64,000 nucleotides of DNA from Nitrosospira sp. Nsp14. GTDB taxonomy: Bacteria; Pseudomonadota; Gammaproteobacteria; Burkholderiales; Nitrosomonadaceae. The stretch lies in NCBI RefSeq assembly GCF_900113575.1, contig NZ_FOPV01000011.1, positions 1 through 64,000 of the forward strand, in the 5' to 3' direction. The notes beneath the pieces were generated by a model, which worked only from the letters and a program-made list of their open reading frames with translations, was not told where the DNA came from and did no database searches. Both the position numbers and the translations under genes were made by a program. This document shows, one piece after another, positions 17,854 to 30,630 of this stretch (positions within the stretch are counted from its first letter, which is position 1; each line of letters starts with the position of its first letter).

Positions 17854-20685
17854 ATGGAACTGATTAGAATTCGCGGTGCACGCACACACAATCTTAAAAA
17901 CATCAATCTCGATTTACCCCGAAATAAGCTGGTAGTAATCACGGGCTTGTCGGGATCAGGCAAATCCTCGCTCGCATTCGATACGCTTTATGCCGAAGGC
18001 CAGCGGCGCTACGTGGAATCGCTCTCGGCTTATGCCCGGCAATTCCTGCAACTGATGGAAAAGCCCGATGTTGATCTGATCGAGGGGCTATCCCCCGCCA
18101 TTGCAATCGAGCAAAAAGCCACTTCGCATAATCCGCGCTCGACCGTCGGCACGGTCACCGAAATACACGATTACATGCGTTTGCTGTTTGCGCGTGTGGG
18201 AGATCCCCAATGCCCTGACCACGGCATCACGCTTACAGCACAAAGCGTATCGCAAATGGTCGATCACGTCCTGCAGCTGCCACCGGATACCCGGCTGATG
18301 ATACTCGCGCCGCTCGTGGTGGGCCGCAAAGGCGAGCAGATGGATTTAATTGATGAACTGCGGGCACAGGGATTCGTGCGTCTAAGAATAGACGGTGAAG
18401 TGCATGACATCGATTCGTTGCCGAAACTGCAAAAAAACAAAAAACACACAGTGGAAGTAGTGGTAGACCGCCTCAAAATCTCGCCGGAGTCAAAGCAGCG
18501 GCTGGCGGAATCATTTGAAACCGCGCTGCGCCATGCCGATGGCCGTGCGTTGGCGGTTGAAATGGATTCGGGCCAGGAGCACCTTTTTTCGGCCAAGTTT
18601 AGTTGCCCCGTATGCAGCTATTCGCTACCTGAACTTGAGCCGCGGCTGTTCTCGTTCAACAACCCGATGGGCGCTTGCCCCAAGTGTGACGGGCTCGGGA
18701 AGATTACCTTTTTCGACCCGAAGCGGATCGTCGCCTTCCCGCATCTATCGTTGGCTTCCGGCGCGATCAAGGGCTGGGACCGGCGCAACCAGTTTTATTT
18801 CCAGCTACTTGCAAGCCTTGCCAGCCACTACGATTTTGACCTGGAAATTCCCTTTGAACAGCTTCCCGCGAATACCCAGGATATCATCCTCAACGGGTCT
18901 GGCAGGGAAAAAATCTCATTCGCATACTTGAATGAAAGTGGGGCACGCACTCATCGCAAGCATACGTTCGAGGGCATCATTCCCAATCTCGAGCGCCGGT
19001 ATAAGGAAACCGATTCGGTCGCAGTACGCGAAGAATTGGCTAAATACCTCAATTCACAAATCTGCCCCGAATGCTCAGGTACCCGGCTCCGTCGGGAAGC
19101 GCGCCACGTGCGGGTAGGTGGACAAGCCATTTATGAGATTAATGCATTGCCTCTGAAAGAAGCAAAAACCTTTTTCGACGAGGTAACCTTGACCGGCCAT
19201 AAACACGCCATCGCCGAAAAAATCATCAAGGAGATTTGCAGCCGTATCTTGTTCCTCAACAATGTCGGGCTGGATTACCTTTCGCTGGATCGCTCCGCTG
19301 ACACGCTCTCCGGTGGAGAGTCCCAGCGTATCCGGCTTGCCAGCCAGATTGGATCAGGTCTGACCGGGGTGATGTACGTGCTGGATGAGCCGTCCATTGG
19401 ACTTCACCAACGGGATAACGGCCGCTTGCTGCAAACGCTAAAGAACCTTCGCGATCTGGGAAATAGCGTCATTGTGGTGGAACATGACCAGGACGCTATC
19501 CTGACCGCCGATCATGTGGTGGATATGGGACCGGGGGCAGGCGAGCATGGCGGATCTGTTATTGCGGAGGGAACACCGCAGGCAATTCAAAAGAATGGTG
19601 GCTCCCTGACCGGAAAGTATCTTTCAGGCGAGCTGGCCATTGCTGTGCCCCAAGTCCGCACACAGCCAAATAGCGATCGATGGCTTAAAATCGAAGGCGC
19701 TTCCGGCAATAATCTGAAGAACGTCAACCTCGACCTCCCCGTAGGCCTGTTCGTGTGCGTCACAGGCGTGTCCGGTTCGGGGAAATCCACCCTCATCAAT
19801 GAAACGCTCTACCTGGCTACTGCACGCCATCTCTACGGTAGCGCCGCCGAGCCGGCGCCATACCACAACCTGGATGGATTGGCCTTTTTCGACAAGGTCA
19901 TCAACATGGACCAGAGCCCTATCGGCCGCACGCCGCGTTCGAATCCGGCCACTTATACCGGCTTATTCACACCGATCCGCGAGTTGTTTTCAGGCGTGCC
20001 CCAGGCACGCGAGCGCGGCTACGGACCGGGCCGGTTTTCCTTCAACGTCAAGGGCGGACGCTGCGAGGCTTGTCAAGGAGACGGGGTAATCAAGGTCGAA
20101 ATGCATTTTCTTCCGGATATCTACGTGTCATGCGATGTTTGCCATGGCAAGCGCTATAACCGTGAAACCCTGGAGATCCAGTACAAGGGGAAAAACATCA
20201 ACGAAATTCTCCAGATGACGGTGGAGCAGGCGCATGAATTTTTCAGCGCTGTACCGGTGGTTGCGCGCAAACTCCAGACGCTGCTGGATGTAGGCCTGGG
20301 CTATATCACGCTCGGCCAATCCGCCACTACGCTCTCGGGCGGCGAAGCCCAACGGGTAAAGCTGTCCCTGGAACTATCGAAACGTGATACCGGACGCACG
20401 CTCTATATTCTGGATGAGCCCACTACTGGCCTTCATTTTCAGGATATTGATCTGTTACTGAAAGTGCTGCACCGGTTGCGCGACCACGGAAATACGGTAG
20501 TCGTGATCGAACATAACCTGGATGTGATCAAAACCGCTGACTGGATCATCGACCTTGGTCCGGAAGGTGGCGAAGGCGGCGGCGAAATTATTGCCCAGGG
20601 CACGCCAGAGGAAATAGCGGCCAACGAGAAGAGTTTCACCGGTCATTATCTGCGGGCTACGCTTGATTTCCAGCGAGAACTGTAA
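17854..20685 (+). CDS. uvrA: Excinuclease ABC subunit A
   Basis: A protein of 943 residues, the normal length, which finds helix-distorting damage and loads UvrB in nucleotide excision repair. Seen: two ABC ATPase modules with Walker A motifs [14 protein letters not shown] and [14 protein letters not shown], the signature [12 protein letters not shown] and [11 protein letters not shown], Walker [13 protein letters not shown], and zinc fingers CPVC...CPKC and CEAC...CDVC. The start [15 protein letters not shown] matches the family. It is divergent from the yajR-ssb operon. I looked for a LexA box (CTGT-N8-ACAG) in the 187-base spacer and found none. Confidence 0.98.
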   Translation: MELIRIRGARTHNLKNINLDLPRNKLVVITGLSGSGKSSLAFDTLYAEGQRRYVESLSAYARQFLQLMEKPDVDLIEGLSPAIAIEQKATSHNPRSTVGTVTEIHDYMRLLFARVGDPQCPDHGITLTAQSVSQMVDHVLQLPPDTRLMILAPLVVGRKGEQMDLIDELRAQGFVRLRIDGEVHDIDSLPKLQKNKKHTVEVVVDRLKISPESKQRLAESFETALRHADGRALAVEMDSGQEHLFSAKFSCPVCSYSLPELEPRLFSFNNPMGACPKCDGLGKITFFDPKRIVAFPHLSLASGAIKGWDRRNQFYFQLLASLASHYDFDLEIPFEQLPANTQDIILNGSGREKISFAYLNESGARTHRKHTFEGIIPNLERRYKETDSVAVREELAKYLNSQICPECSGTRLRREARHVRVGGQAIYEINALPLKEAKTFFDEVTLTGHKHAIAEKIIKEICSRILFLNNVGLDYLSLDRSADTLSGGESQRIRLASQIGSGLTGVMYVLDEPSIGLHQRDNGRLLQTLKNLRDLGNSVIVVEHDQDAILTADHVVDMGPGAGEHGGSVIAEGTPQAIQKNGGSLTGKYLSGELAIAVPQVRTQPNSDRWLKIEGASGNNLKNVNLDLPVGLFVCVTGVSGSGKSTLINETLYLATARHLYGSAAEPAPYHNLDGLAFFDKVINMDQSPIGRTPRSNPATYTGLFTPIRELFSGVPQARERGYGPGRFSFNVKGGRCEACQGDGVIKVEMHFLPDIYVSCDVCHGKRYNRETLEIQYKGKNINEILQMTVEQAHEFFSAVPVVARKLQTLLDVGLGYITLGQSATTLSGGEAQRVKLSLELSKRDTGRTLYILDEPTTGLHFQDIDLLLKVLHRLRDHGNTVVVIEHNLDVIKTADWIIDLGPEGGEGGGEIIAQGTPEEIAANEKSFTGHYLRATLDFQREL

Positions 20686-20711
20686 CCGCTGCGGCGAGAA
20701 GTATCCGGAAT

Positions 20712-22013
20712 ATGACCCAGTATGACCCCCGCAAGCTTCTCCTCCACAGCTTCGAGGCTGCGGTCGCCGCAGCCGATCCGCTCCGGATCGTTCCCCCTCA
20801 CTTGTCCAGCGTTCTGCCCAGGCCGGCAACCGGCCGCACGCTGGTAGTAGGCGCCGGTAAGGCGGCTGCGGCCATGGCCCTGGCGGTGGAGCGCCACTGG
20901 CCTGCGACGGTGGCGCTGGACGGGCTCGTCCTTACACGTTATGGCCATGGTCTGCCCGTTGAACGCATCAAGGTCATCGAAGCCGGTCATCCATTGCCCG
21001 ATAAGCACGGCGAACAAGGCGCTCGGGCCATTCTGGCGGAAGTAAAAAAACTTGAGGCGGACGATCTGCTCCTATGTCTGCTCAGCGGCGGCGGCTCAAG
21101 CCTGCTGTCGTTGCCAGTGGAAGGCGTAACGTTGAACGACCTTAGCCGCATTACGGCTGCATTGCTCCGCTGCGGCGCGCCGATCCAGGAAATAAATGCC
21201 GTGCGCAAACATCTCTCCGCCATCCAGGGCGGCCGGCTTGCAGCAGCCTGCCGCGCACCTGTTCTGGCGCTGGTCATCTCCGATGTCACCGGGGATGACC
21301 CTACCGATATCGCCTCCGGCCCATGCGCGCCTGATCCCACAACGTATTCTGATGCGATCGCAATTATCGGGCGCTACGATATTGACGCACCCGCAGCCGT
21401 AATGACGACACTGCGGGCAGGGGCGAGAGGAGAACGAGACGAAACCCTCAAACCAGGCAATAAGCTTCTAAAGCACGTCGAAAACCGCGTGATCGCGACT
21501 GCGTACGATGCGCTGCAAGCGGCGGCGGAGTATCTGCGCACCGCAGGAATTAACCCTGTCATCCTGAGTGACTCCATCACTGGGGAGGCGCGCGAGGTCG
21601 CAAAAGTTTTCGCAGCGTTGGTGAAACAGATCCGCCAGTACCAGCATCCCTGGAAAACACCGGTCGCGCTGATCTCGGGCGGCGAAACAACGGTTACAAT
21701 CCATGAATCAAGCCGCGGCGGACGAGGTGGGCGCAACACGGAATTTTTGCTGGCGCTGGCCATAGAACTGGCGGGGAAGGCTAATATCCATGCCCTCGCC
21801 TGCGATACAGATGGCATTGACGGGACTGAAAACAACGCCGGGGCAATTATCGCGCCGCATTCTTTGCAACGCGCAAGCCAACAAGACCTCAACCCGGCAG
21901 CGCTGCTCGCCATTCATGACGCCTATGTTTTCTTCCAGCAACTCGACGATCTGATCGTTACCGGCCCCACCCGCACCAATGTCAATGACTACCGAGTGAT
22001 ACTGGTTTTGTAG
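20712..22013 (+). CDS. Glycerate 2-kinase (MOFRL family)
   Basis: A protein of 433 residues of the DUF4147/MOFRL type, which phosphorylates D-glycerate to 2-phosphoglycerate. Seen: RTLVVGAGKAAAAMA near the start, LLCLLSGGGSSLLSLP, INAVRKHLSAIQGGRLA with the catalytic Lys, LVISDVTGDDPTDIASGP, and in the MOFRL domain VALISGGETTV, RGGRNTEFLLALA and DTDGIDGTENNAGA. Just 26 bases after uvrA, so probably in the same transcript. In an autotroph it would recover glycolate-derived glycerate (inference). A 7-base inverted repeat spans the stop codon. Confidence 0.92.
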   Translation: MTQYDPRKLLLHSFEAAVAAADPLRIVPPHLSSVLPRPATGRTLVVGAGKAAAAMALAVERHWPATVALDGLVLTRYGHGLPVERIKVIEAGHPLPDKHGEQGARAILAEVKKLEADDLLLCLLSGGGSSLLSLPVEGVTLNDLSRITAALLRCGAPIQEINAVRKHLSAIQGGRLAAACRAPVLALVISDVTGDDPTDIASGPCAPDPTTYSDAIAIIGRYDIDAPAAVMTTLRAGARGERDETLKPGNKLLKHVENRVIATAYDALQAAAEYLRTAGINPVILSDSITGEAREVAKVFAALVKQIRQYQHPWKTPVALISGGETTVTIHESSRGGRGGRNTEFLLALAIELAGKANIHALACDTDGIDGTENNAGAIIAPHSLQRASQQDLNPAALLAIHDAYVFFQQLDDLIVTGPTRTNVNDYRVILVL

Positions 22014-22057
22014 AAACCAGGGTTGGAAAAACTGGTCATGCGCCGAATATGCCGTCC

Positions 22058-22075
22058 ATGTCACAAAACGGCAAT
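22058..22075 (+). promoter_or_regulatory. Weak Pho-box-like site upstream of phoB
   Basis: ATGTCAC-AAAA-CGGCAAT fits the 7-4-7 layout of a PhoB box (CTGTCAT repeats). The first half matches 6 of 7 bases with C as the allowed last base; the second matches only 4 of 7. It lies 79 bases before phoB, where autoregulation is expected. Suggestive only. Confidence 0.3.
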
Positions 22076-22153
22076 ATGGTTTAAATATCATGACAATATA
22101 CGAAAAGTTACGCATAATCGAAAAAATTCTTACTGAAGGCAAGGATTGATCTG

Positions 22154-22840
22154 ATGGCAGCAAGAATATTGGTTGTGGAAGATGAACCAGCAATACAGGA
22201 ATTGATTGCATACAGCATGCGGCAGGCGGGACATGCTGTTTCTTCGGCAAGAAGTGCGGAAGAGGCGATGGACATCATCAATGACGCCCTGCCCGATCTG
22301 CTGCTCCTTGACTGGATGCTGCCGGGAATGAGCGGGGTGGATTTCGCCCGCATGCTCCGGCGCGCATCTCGTACCAAAACCATCCCCATCATCATGCTTA
22401 CGGCCCGCGCCGAAGAAAGCGACAAAGTCGCGGGCCTGGAGATTGGGGCTGACGACTACCTCACCAAGCCCTTCTCTCCGCGCGAATTGCTCGCCCGGAT
22501 TAAAGCGGTGCTCCGGCGGCGTTCGCCCGAAGCAGCAGACGATATCGTTGAGATTGGCGGACTACGCCTCGATTCGGCAAGCCATCGGGTGACCGCCAAC
22601 GATAATGAAGTGACGCTTGGGCCTACTGAATTTCGGCTTCTGCATTTTCTGATGACTCACTCCGAAAGGGTGCACAGCCGGACGCAGCTGCTTGACCAGG
22701 TATGGGGAGATCACGTATTCGTCGAAGACCGAACGGTGGATGTGCACATTCGCCGGCTGCGCAAGGCGCTGGAGGCGGTCAGCAAAGATGGATTGGTGCA
22801 AACCGTCAGAGGTTCCGGCTATCGTATGTCGGCAGGATAG
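22154..22840 (+). CDS. phoB: Phosphate regulon response regulator PhoB
   Basis: A protein of 228 residues: receiver domain with acidic pocket Glu9/Asp10, phosphorylated Asp53 ([13 protein letters not shown]), Thr in IIMLTARAE and Lys in [10 protein letters not shown], then a winged-helix DNA-binding domain of the OmpR type ending [11 protein letters not shown]. Closest to PhoB by its sequence and by the phoR gene 50 bases downstream. It switches on phosphate uptake and scavenging genes when phosphate is low. Confidence 0.95.
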   Translation: MAARILVVEDEPAIQELIAYSMRQAGHAVSSARSAEEAMDIINDALPDLLLLDWMLPGMSGVDFARMLRRASRTKTIPIIMLTARAEESDKVAGLEIGADDYLTKPFSPRELLARIKAVLRRRSPEAADDIVEIGGLRLDSASHRVTANDNEVTLGPTEFRLLHFLMTHSERVHSRTQLLDQVWGDHVFVEDRTVDVHIRRLRKALEAVSKDGLVQTVRGSGYRMSAG

Positions 22841-22890
22841 CCGACAACATAGGTGAGCAATGATCCAGTTTTACTCTTCCCACTAACTCC

Positions 22891-24219
22891 GTGGCCGGCT
22901 TCTGGGAGCATGTAGCGAACGTTGTCCTGATTTCTGTTGTAACAGGAATGCTCCTCGCGACGCTGGGCACTACCGTCACACTGGCAATCTACGTCGCGGC
23001 GCTGCTCGTGCTGCTCGCTCGAGACCGGCGTTATCTTACTATCCTGGACCAGTGGCTTCGGACCGAGGGATCTATATTACCGAATGCTTCGGGTAAATGG
23101 GGAGACGTATTCGCGCGTCAGATGCGCCTCGTGCGCGAGCAAAGCCGCAGCTACCAGCACATCAGTTCAGCACTTGAGCGCCTGCAGCGCGCCACCTCCG
23201 CCATGCCGGAGGGTGTGGTCATTCTGGATGAGATGGACCACATCGAATGGTGCAATCCCATAGCGGAAAAGCATCTTGGGATAAGCTCCAGCACCGATAC
23301 AGGGCAGCATATCACCCATCTGGTGCGCCACACTCAATTCGCCGAATATCTCGCGGCCCAGAATTACGCCGAGCCTGTGGTCGTAAAGCAACCTCGACAT
23401 CAGGGGCTGATCCTTTCCCTGCAATTCGTCCCTTATGGCGATAAGCAGAAACTGCTGCTCAGCCGTGACGTCACACAATTGGAAAGAGTGCAAACCATGC
23501 GCCAGGATTTTGTCGCCAACGTTTCGCACGAACTTCGCACCCCCCTGACCGTGATCGGCGGATTTCTGGAAACCCTGGAGGATCAGGGCCAATCCGATCC
23601 GGAAACATTCAAGTGGGCACTGGGTCTCATGACAGACCAGACCAAGCGCATGCAGAATCTGGTGCAGGATTTGTTAACGCTCTCGAGGCTGGAGGATACG
23701 CAAAACCTTATTCGCGGTGAGCGGGTGGATGTTCCCGCCATGCTTCGCAAACTCTATGATGAAGCGCGCTCCCTTAGCTCGGGTCGGCACCGCATCAGCC
23801 TGAGTCTCGATACCGGCACCCAACTGCTCGGCAGCACGGATGAGCTAAGGAGCGCTTTCACCAACCTCATCAGTAACGCGATACGCTATACGCCGGAAAA
23901 CGGCAATATAAATTTGAACTGGACCATTCGCGATGGACAGGCTGTCTTCTCCGTACAGGACAACGGCATAGGGGTCGAACCCGAACATATCTCGCGTCTC
24001 ACAGAACGATTTTATCGGGTGGACCGGGGGCGGTCGCGTGAAACCGGCGGCACCGGTCTGGGACTGGCCATCGTCAAGCACGTGCTGAGTTGCCACCAGG
24101 CAAAGCTCGAGATCGCCAGCGAGCCCGGCAAGGGAAGCTGCTTCAGCGCCTTGTTTCCCGCCATCCGGCTCGTCACGCCTGAAGGCGATCATGCGTGTAC
24201 AATATTGACGAATCTTTGA
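22891..24219 (+). CDS. phoR: Phosphate regulon sensor kinase PhoR
   Basis: A membrane histidine kinase of 442 residues: two hydrophobic helices near the N terminus (about 8-45), a PAS domain (MPEGVVILDEMDHIEWCNP), the H box FVANVSHELRTPLTVIGGF with His213, N box LISNAIRYTPENGN, and the G boxes VQDNGIGV and RSRETGGTGLGLAIV. It phosphorylates PhoB. The only possible in-frame start is GTG at 22891; an in-frame stop lies a little upstream, and there is no clear ribosome site. Same operon as phoB. Confidence 0.94.
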   Translation: MAGFWEHVANVVLISVVTGMLLATLGTTVTLAIYVAALLVLLARDRRYLTILDQWLRTEGSILPNASGKWGDVFARQMRLVREQSRSYQHISSALERLQRATSAMPEGVVILDEMDHIEWCNPIAEKHLGISSSTDTGQHITHLVRHTQFAEYLAAQNYAEPVVVKQPRHQGLILSLQFVPYGDKQKLLLSRDVTQLERVQTMRQDFVANVSHELRTPLTVIGGFLETLEDQGQSDPETFKWALGLMTDQTKRMQNLVQDLLTLSRLEDTQNLIRGERVDVPAMLRKLYDEARSLSSGRHRISLSLDTGTQLLGSTDELRSAFTNLISNAIRYTPENGNINLNWTIRDGQAVFSVQDNGIGVEPEHISRLTERFYRVDRGRSRETGGTGLGLAIVKHVLSCHQAKLEIASEPGKGSCFSALFPAIRLVTPEGDHACTILTNL

Positions 24220-24285
24220 GCAGTCTCTGAGGCGGGGACGTGTTCACCCACATGCGCATCCCTGTAAACCATCGGGACCATCTTA

Positions 24286-24843
24286 ATGCCCAAGCACTCG
24301 CTAGACCTCACCGAAACCACTGTCAGCAGCCGCAACGTATATGACGGCGAGCTTCTGCACGTGCGTGCGGACCGTGCCCGTCTACCCGACGGCAAGGTAG
24401 CGGTGCGTGAATACATCACGCATCCCGGGGCAGTAGTGATCATACCATTGCTCGACAATGGCGAACTTGTGCTGGAGCGGCAACACCGCTATCCCCTGCA
24501 TCGGGATTTTTATGAACTGCCGGCGGGGAAAATTGATCGCGGAGAAGATCCGTTGCAGTGCGCGCAACGCGAGTTGCTGGAAGAAACCGGCTATATCGCG
24601 AAAAAGTGGCGTTACGTCACAACCCTGCACCCGTGCATCGGTTATTCAGATGAAAAATTGATATATTACCTGGCGGAAGAGCTTACCTTTACGACTGCCA
24701 GCCTGGATGACGGCGAGCATCTCGAGGTATTTACCTTGACGTTGGCAGCGGCACTGGATTGGGTAAAGACCGGGAAGATTACGGACAATAAAACGGTTTC
24801 GGGTCTATTCTGGGCGGATAAAGTGCTGGGCGGCGAGTGGTAA
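24286..24843 (+). CDS. Nudix hydrolase, ADP-ribose pyrophosphatase type
   Basis: A protein of 185 residues of the NudF/ADP-sugar pyrophosphatase group. The Nudix box is complete: GKIDRGEDPLQCAQRELLEE followed by TGY. Before it is VVIIPLLDNGELVLERQHRY and ELPAG, as in ADP-ribose hydrolases; after it comes HPCIGYSDEKLIYYLAEEL. It removes ADP-ribose and related nucleotide sugars in the cytosol. It follows phoR in the same direction, but 66 bases away, so co-transcription is possible, not shown. Confidence 0.88.
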   Translation: MPKHSLDLTETTVSSRNVYDGELLHVRADRARLPDGKVAVREYITHPGAVVIIPLLDNGELVLERQHRYPLHRDFYELPAGKIDRGEDPLQCAQRELLEETGYIAKKWRYVTTLHPCIGYSDEKLIYYLAEELTFTTASLDDGEHLEVFTLTLAAALDWVKTGKITDNKTVSGLFWADKVLGGEW

Positions 24844-24987
24844 TACATCGGTATTGAAAGGGCCGCCGTGTCGTGCCCAGCGCCCGCTCTCGCGGTACTT
24901 TATGCCAGGCATTGTCCCAGCCCGCCTATTCTGACAGATTGCATACGGTCGACTGCGGATAGGATGAGTCCCCCTCCGTCGAAAAAG

Positions 24988-26091
24988 TTATTCGGCAAAA
25001 AATTCCCGCACTTTATCCATCCATGACTTCGCACGCGGATTGTGCCGTGAGCGGTCTTCCTGGTTAAGCGCTTCCAGTTCCTGCAACAAGTCTTTTTGAC
25101 GCGACGTAAGTTTGACCGGGGTCTCGACTACCACGTGGCATAAGAGGTCGCCTGGAGCGGTACTCCGTACGCCTTTAATTCCCTTGCCGCGCAATCGAAA
25201 AATTTTCCCGCTTTGGGTTTCAGCGGGAATTCTGATTTTGGCATGACCTTCAAGGGTAGGTATCTCGATTTCGCCACCCAGCGCGGCGGTAGTAAAACTG
25301 ATGGGCATTTCACAGTGCAGGTCATTGTGATCCCGCTGAAAGACTTGGTGGGGCGCGAGCTGAATAACCACATAGAGATCTCCCGGCGGACCATTGTTGA
25401 CTCCCGCCTCCCCTTCTCCAGTCAAACGGATACGGTCTCCCTCATCCACGCCGGCCGGGATCTTCACAGACAGCGTTTTGTGATGCTTGACGCGCCCGGT
25501 TCCCCCACAGGTATGGCAAGGACTGGAAATGAACTTGCCACTACCGTGGCATTTGGGGCAAGTTTGCTGAATCGAGAAAAAGCCCTGCTGCATTCTTACC
25601 TGGCCATGCCCGTTACAGGTAGGGCAGGTGATGGGTGAAGTCCCAGCCTTGGCACCGTTGCCATGGCACGTGCCGCATACATCCATGGTCGGAATCCGAA
25701 TCTTGGTCTCGGTTCCCCTTGCGGCGTGTTCCAGCGAAATTTCGAGGTTATAGCGTAAATCTGCCCCGCGATACACATTGCCGTGCCCGCGCCCCCCGAA
25801 AAGGTCGCCAAATATATCGCCGAAGGCGTCGGCAAATCCCTGGGCGTTCGCTCCCCCCATGCTTGCATCTACGCCCGCATGTCCGTGCTGGTCGTATGCA
25901 GCTCGCTTTTTGGGCTCTGACAGTATCTCGTAAGCTTCCTTGGCCTCCTTGAAGTGTTCTTCCGCTTTAGGATTATCCGGATTACGGTCAGGATGAAACT
26001 TCATTGCCAGCTTGCGATAGGCCTTTTTGATCTCATCTTCGCTGCTGTCGCGGTTAACGCCCAGCACATCATAGTAATCGCGTTTACTCAT
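24988..26091 (-). CDS. dnaJ: Chaperone DnaJ (Hsp40)
   Basis: A protein of 367 residues: J domain with the HPD tripeptide (KFHPDRNP), a Gly/Phe region, four zinc-binding repeats ([32 protein letters not shown]), and the substrate domain. It delivers unfolded proteins to DnaK and stimulates its ATPase. The start at 26091 ([12 protein letters not shown]) is chosen over an in-frame upstream ATG because it matches the family. It follows dnaK by 182 bases, with an inverted repeat in the gap and no sigma-32 box there, so it probably shares the dnaK promoter. Confidence 0.97.
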   Translation of the reverse strand: MSKRDYYDVLGVNRDSSEDEIKKAYRKLAMKFHPDRNPDNPKAEEHFKEAKEAYEILSEPKKRAAYDQHGHAGVDASMGGANAQGFADAFGDIFGDLFGGRGHGNVYRGADLRYNLEISLEHAARGTETKIRIPTMDVCGTCHGNGAKAGTSPITCPTCNGHGQVRMQQGFFSIQQTCPKCHGSGKFISSPCHTCGGTGRVKHHKTLSVKIPAGVDEGDRIRLTGEGEAGVNNGPPGDLYVVIQLAPHQVFQRDHNDLHCEMPISFTTAALGGEIEIPTLEGHAKIRIPAETQSGKIFRLRGKGIKGVRSTAPGDLLCHVVVETPVKLTSRQKDLLQELEALNQEDRSRHNPRAKSWMDKVREFFAE

Positions 26092-26185
26092 ATCGTTTTC
26101 TTGTATTCGGCAGGCGCAGCGCAACCTCCGCGCTGACTGCTCCGGGGATTCCAATAAATATCGAAATGCAGGAAGCGGACACGGT

Positions 26186-26225
26186 GAAACCTCTAAAAAG
26201 TCCGGGAAAACTGACCAGAGGTTTC
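26186..26225. repeat. 9-base inverted repeat between dnaK and dnaJ
   Basis: GAAACCTCT ... AGAGGTTTC, perfect arms with a 22-base loop. It has no T-run, so it is not an ordinary terminator. It could adjust the ratio of dnaJ to dnaK mRNA by pausing or processing (inference). Confidence 0.5.
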
Positions 26226-26273
26226 GCTATCGTTTCCGCATCTCTGCACCTCGATGTCTGACGCTTGTTTCTC

Positions 26274-28220
26274 TTATTTCTTGTTTTTTACTTCCTCAAA
26301 CTCGGCATCCACGACTTCGCCTTCAACCGGTTTCTCGCCACCGCCGTGAGGGGCGGATTCCGCCCCGGGCTGGCCGTGTGCCTGCTGAGCCTGCTGGGGC
26401 TGCTCTTGCGAATACATCTTCTCAGCCAGCTTATGCGAGGCCTCGGCCAGTGCCTGAGTCTTGGCCTCGATGGTATCCTTGTCGCCTGACTTCAGCGCTT
26501 CTTCCGCGTCTTTCAGCGCGGCTTCTATCTTGGCTTTTTCATCGCCATCCAGTTTGTCGCCGTGTTCTTTCAATGTTTTTTGAACCGAATGTATCATGGC
26601 ATCACATTGGTTGCGGGCGGTGACCAGCTCCATCGCCTTGTGATCCTCCTCGGCGTGTGCCTCGGCATCCTTGACCATGCGCTGCACCTCTTCCTCGGAC
26701 AAACCAGAGCTTGCCTGGATTTTGATCTTGTTCTCCTTACCCGTCGCCTTGTCCTTGGCAGAGACATGCAATATGCCGTTCGAATCTATATCAAATGTAA
26801 CCTCGATTTGCGGCATGCCACGCGGAGCCGGCGGGATATCGCTCAAATTGAACTGCCCCAGACTCTTGTTGCCCGATGCCATTTCGCGCTCCCCTTGCAG
26901 CACATGGATGGTGACGGCGGTCTGGCTGTCGTCGGCGGTGGAAAACACCTGCTGCGCCTTTGTCGGGATGGTGGTGTTTTTCTGAATCAACTTGGTCATG
27001 ACTCCGCCAAGGGTTTCGATACCCAGAGACAATGGCGTCACATCCAATAACAGCACGTCCTTCACCGCGCCCTGCAATACGCCGCCCTGAATGGCAGCGC
27101 CGACCGCCACCGCTTCGTCCGGATTGACATCCCTGCGGGCGTCTTTGCCAAAAATTTCCCTGACTTTATCCAGCACCTTGGGCATGCGCGTCTGGCCACC
27201 GACCAGAATGACATCGTCAATATCGGAAATCTTGATCCCGGCATCCTTGATCGCAATGCGGCATGGCTCCGCGGTACGCTCGATCAAATTCTCCACCAGG
27301 CTTTCAAGCTTGGCGCGGGTGATTCTCACGGCGAGGTGTTTGGGGCCCGAGGCATCAGCGGTAATATACGGCAGGTTGACTTCGGTCTGCTGGCTTGAGG
27401 AAAGCTCGATCTTGGCTTTTTCCGCCGCATCTTTTAGACGTTGGAGCGCGAGCATGTCTTTTTTAAGATCGATGCTGGTTTCCTTTTTGAATTCATCCAC
27501 AAGATATTCGATGACGCGCGCATCGAAGTCCTCGCCCCCGAGGAATGTGTCCCCATTGGTAGCCAAAACTTCGAACTGGTGTTCGCCTTCGACTTCAGCG
27601 ATTTCGATAATGGAAATATCGAAGGTGCCGCCACCAAGATCGTATACTGCGATTTTGCGGTCGCCCTCTTTCTTATCCATGCCAAAAGCCAAAGCCGCGG
27701 CGGTGGGCTCGTTGATGATACGCTTGACCTCCAGCCCGGCGATGCGTCCCGCATCCTTCGTCGCCTGGCGCTGCGAATCATTGAAATAGGCTGGAACGGT
27801 AATAACAGCTTCGGTTACCGTCTCACCCAGGTAATCCTCCGCCGTTTTTTTCATTTTAATGAGCACCTGCGCGGAAACTTCCGGGGGGGCGATTTTCTTA
27901 CCGCGGACTTCTACCCAGGCATCGTTATTGTCGGCCCGGACGATATTGTAGGGCACCATTTTGATGTCCTTTTGCACCATCTCCTCATCAAAGCGGCGCC
28001 CAATCAGGCGCTTTATCGCGAACAGCGTGTTCTTGGGGTTGGTTACAGCCTGGCGTTTGGCGGCGGCGCCGACCAGTATCTCACCATCTTCCGTGTAGGC
28101 GACAATGGAAGGGGTTGTACGCGCTCCCTCGGAGTTTTCTATTACCTTGGGCTTGCCATTCTCCATGACAGCCACACAAGAGTTTGTGGTGCCAAGGTCA
28201 ATACCGATAATTTTTGCCAT
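26274..28220 (-). CDS. dnaK: Chaperone DnaK (Hsp70)
   Basis: A protein of 648 residues, normal for the family. Seen: [20 protein letters not shown] at the start, the phosphate motifs [16 protein letters not shown] (with the autophosphorylated Thr) and [15 protein letters not shown], the linker [20 protein letters not shown], and a disordered Gln/Gly-rich tail ending [11 protein letters not shown]. It folds and rescues proteins in the cytosol using ATP. A near-perfect sigma-32 promoter lies 64-91 bases upstream. Confidence 0.98.
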   Translation of the reverse strand: MAKIIGIDLGTTNSCVAVMENGKPKVIENSEGARTTPSIVAYTEDGEILVGAAAKRQAVTNPKNTLFAIKRLIGRRFDEEMVQKDIKMVPYNIVRADNNDAWVEVRGKKIAPPEVSAQVLIKMKKTAEDYLGETVTEAVITVPAYFNDSQRQATKDAGRIAGLEVKRIINEPTAAALAFGMDKKEGDRKIAVYDLGGGTFDISIIEIAEVEGEHQFEVLATNGDTFLGGEDFDARVIEYLVDEFKKETSIDLKKDMLALQRLKDAAEKAKIELSSSQQTEVNLPYITADASGPKHLAVRITRAKLESLVENLIERTAEPCRIAIKDAGIKISDIDDVILVGGQTRMPKVLDKVREIFGKDARRDVNPDEAVAVGAAIQGGVLQGAVKDVLLLDVTPLSLGIETLGGVMTKLIQKNTTIPTKAQQVFSTADDSQTAVTIHVLQGEREMASGNKSLGQFNLSDIPPAPRGMPQIEVTFDIDSNGILHVSAKDKATGKENKIKIQASSGLSEEEVQRMVKDAEAHAEEDHKAMELVTARNQCDAMIHSVQKTLKEHGDKLDGDEKAKIEAALKDAEEALKSGDKDTIEAKTQALAEASHKLAEKMYSQEQPQQAQQAHGQPGAESAPHGGGEKPVEGEVVDAEFEEVKNKK

Positions 28221-28283
28221 GATTTATCCTTGTGTAATTAAGTCTGAATATCCGTGTGCGCGAGGTATGTCTGTTGAACAAAG

Positions 28284-28311
28284 AAATGGGGATCGAGCTC
28301 TGAATTTCAAG
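28284..28311 (-). promoter_or_regulatory. Sigma-32 heat-shock promoter of dnaK
   Basis: On the minus strand: CTTGAAA, 13 bases, CCCCATTT. Both boxes match the heat-shock consensus (CTTGAAA / CCCCATNT) exactly at optimal spacing. The TGA of the -35 box is the stop codon of grpE, so the promoter starts inside the gene end. Transcription would begin about 50 bases before dnaK. Confidence 0.88.
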
Positions 28312-28891
28312 CTTCTTTAGCCTTCGAAACTGACACCATCGCCGGTCGGATAACGCGGTCGTTCAAAATGTAGCCTTTCTGCATCACCTGGACCACGGTA
28401 TTGGGGGGAAGATCAGAGTCTACTGTGCACATGGCCTGATGCAGATGCGGGTCGAATTTGGCCCCTAGGGGAGGATTGATCTGCTTGAGATTGAACTTTT
28501 CGAAAGCTGAGATGAGTTGCCTAAGCGTGAGATCCATGCCGCTTTTGAAGCTCTCCACGGATGCATTCTCCACGGCCAAGGCCGCTTCCAGACTATCCAT
28601 GACCGAGAGCAGCTCGGTAGAGAACTTCTCGATAGCATATTTATGGGCGTTTGCGATATCGATCTGGGCGCGTTTCCGGATATTCTCCGCATCTGCTTTT
28701 GCGCGCAGCCATGCATCGTGATGCTCTTCCGCGTCGAGCTCGGCTTTTTTCAGCATTTGTTCGAGACTCGGTACTGTTTCCACCGCCTGTTCCCCGGGTT
28801 TATTCTCGCTGGCGTTTGCTTCCGGCGCGGCGCCCCCACTCGGGGTTGAGGTCAGTTCGGGTCGATCTGGTTGCGGCTCTTCGTTTGTCAT
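28307..28891 (-). CDS. grpE: Nucleotide exchange factor GrpE
   Basis: A protein of 194 residues: an acidic disordered N-terminal region, a long helix ([20 protein letters not shown] to [20 protein letters not shown]) and a compact C-terminal beta domain with [17 protein letters not shown] and [18 protein letters not shown]. It drives ADP release from DnaK and acts as a thermosensor. The start at 28891 is chosen because GGAGG lies just before it; the upstream Met lacks one. Order grpE-dnaK-dnaJ is the usual heat-shock set. Confidence 0.95.
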   Translation of the reverse strand: MTNEEPQPDRPELTSTPSGGAAPEANASENKPGEQAVETVPSLEQMLKKAELDAEEHHDAWLRAKADAENIRKRAQIDIANAHKYAIEKFSTELLSVMDSLEAALAVENASVESFKSGMDLTLRQLISAFEKFNLKQINPPLGAKFDPHLHQAMCTVDSDLPPNTVVQVMQKGYILNDRVIRPAMVSVSKAKEA

Positions 28892-29078
28892 GGTTTTCCT
28901 CCTGATTTCTGGTTCCTGCGGAATCTCTGAACAACGTGCTTTCGGGGACATGTGCTGGGGACGACCTTTAGCCCTGATATCAAAATTTAGAGGCGCACGA
29001 CGTTTGCACGGTGCGCCAGCAAAGCGCGGATCCCCAGGGTGGCGAACTTACCCGTAGACATATTCAGCGATCCGTGCC

Positions 29079-29106
29079 ATATCGGGACGGTTCTTCGGAT
29101 TTCAAG
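29079..29106 (-). promoter_or_regulatory. Sigma-32 heat-shock promoter of grpE
   Basis: On the minus strand: CTTGAAA, 13 bases, CCCGATAT. The -35 is perfect and the -10 matches CCCCATNT at all but one informative base. It lies about 190 bases upstream of grpE, in the purB-grpE gap. The spacing is identical to that of the dnaK promoter. Confidence 0.75.
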
Positions 29107-29151
29107 ACTAAAAAATCGCCGGCGCGGAAAACCCTCGCGCAGGTTATGAAA

Positions 29152-30630
<1,479 letters not shown>

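Noticed and set aside
22002-22020. Inverted repeat over the glycerate kinase stop codon as a terminator
   Set aside because: Only 7 base pairs, no T-run after it.
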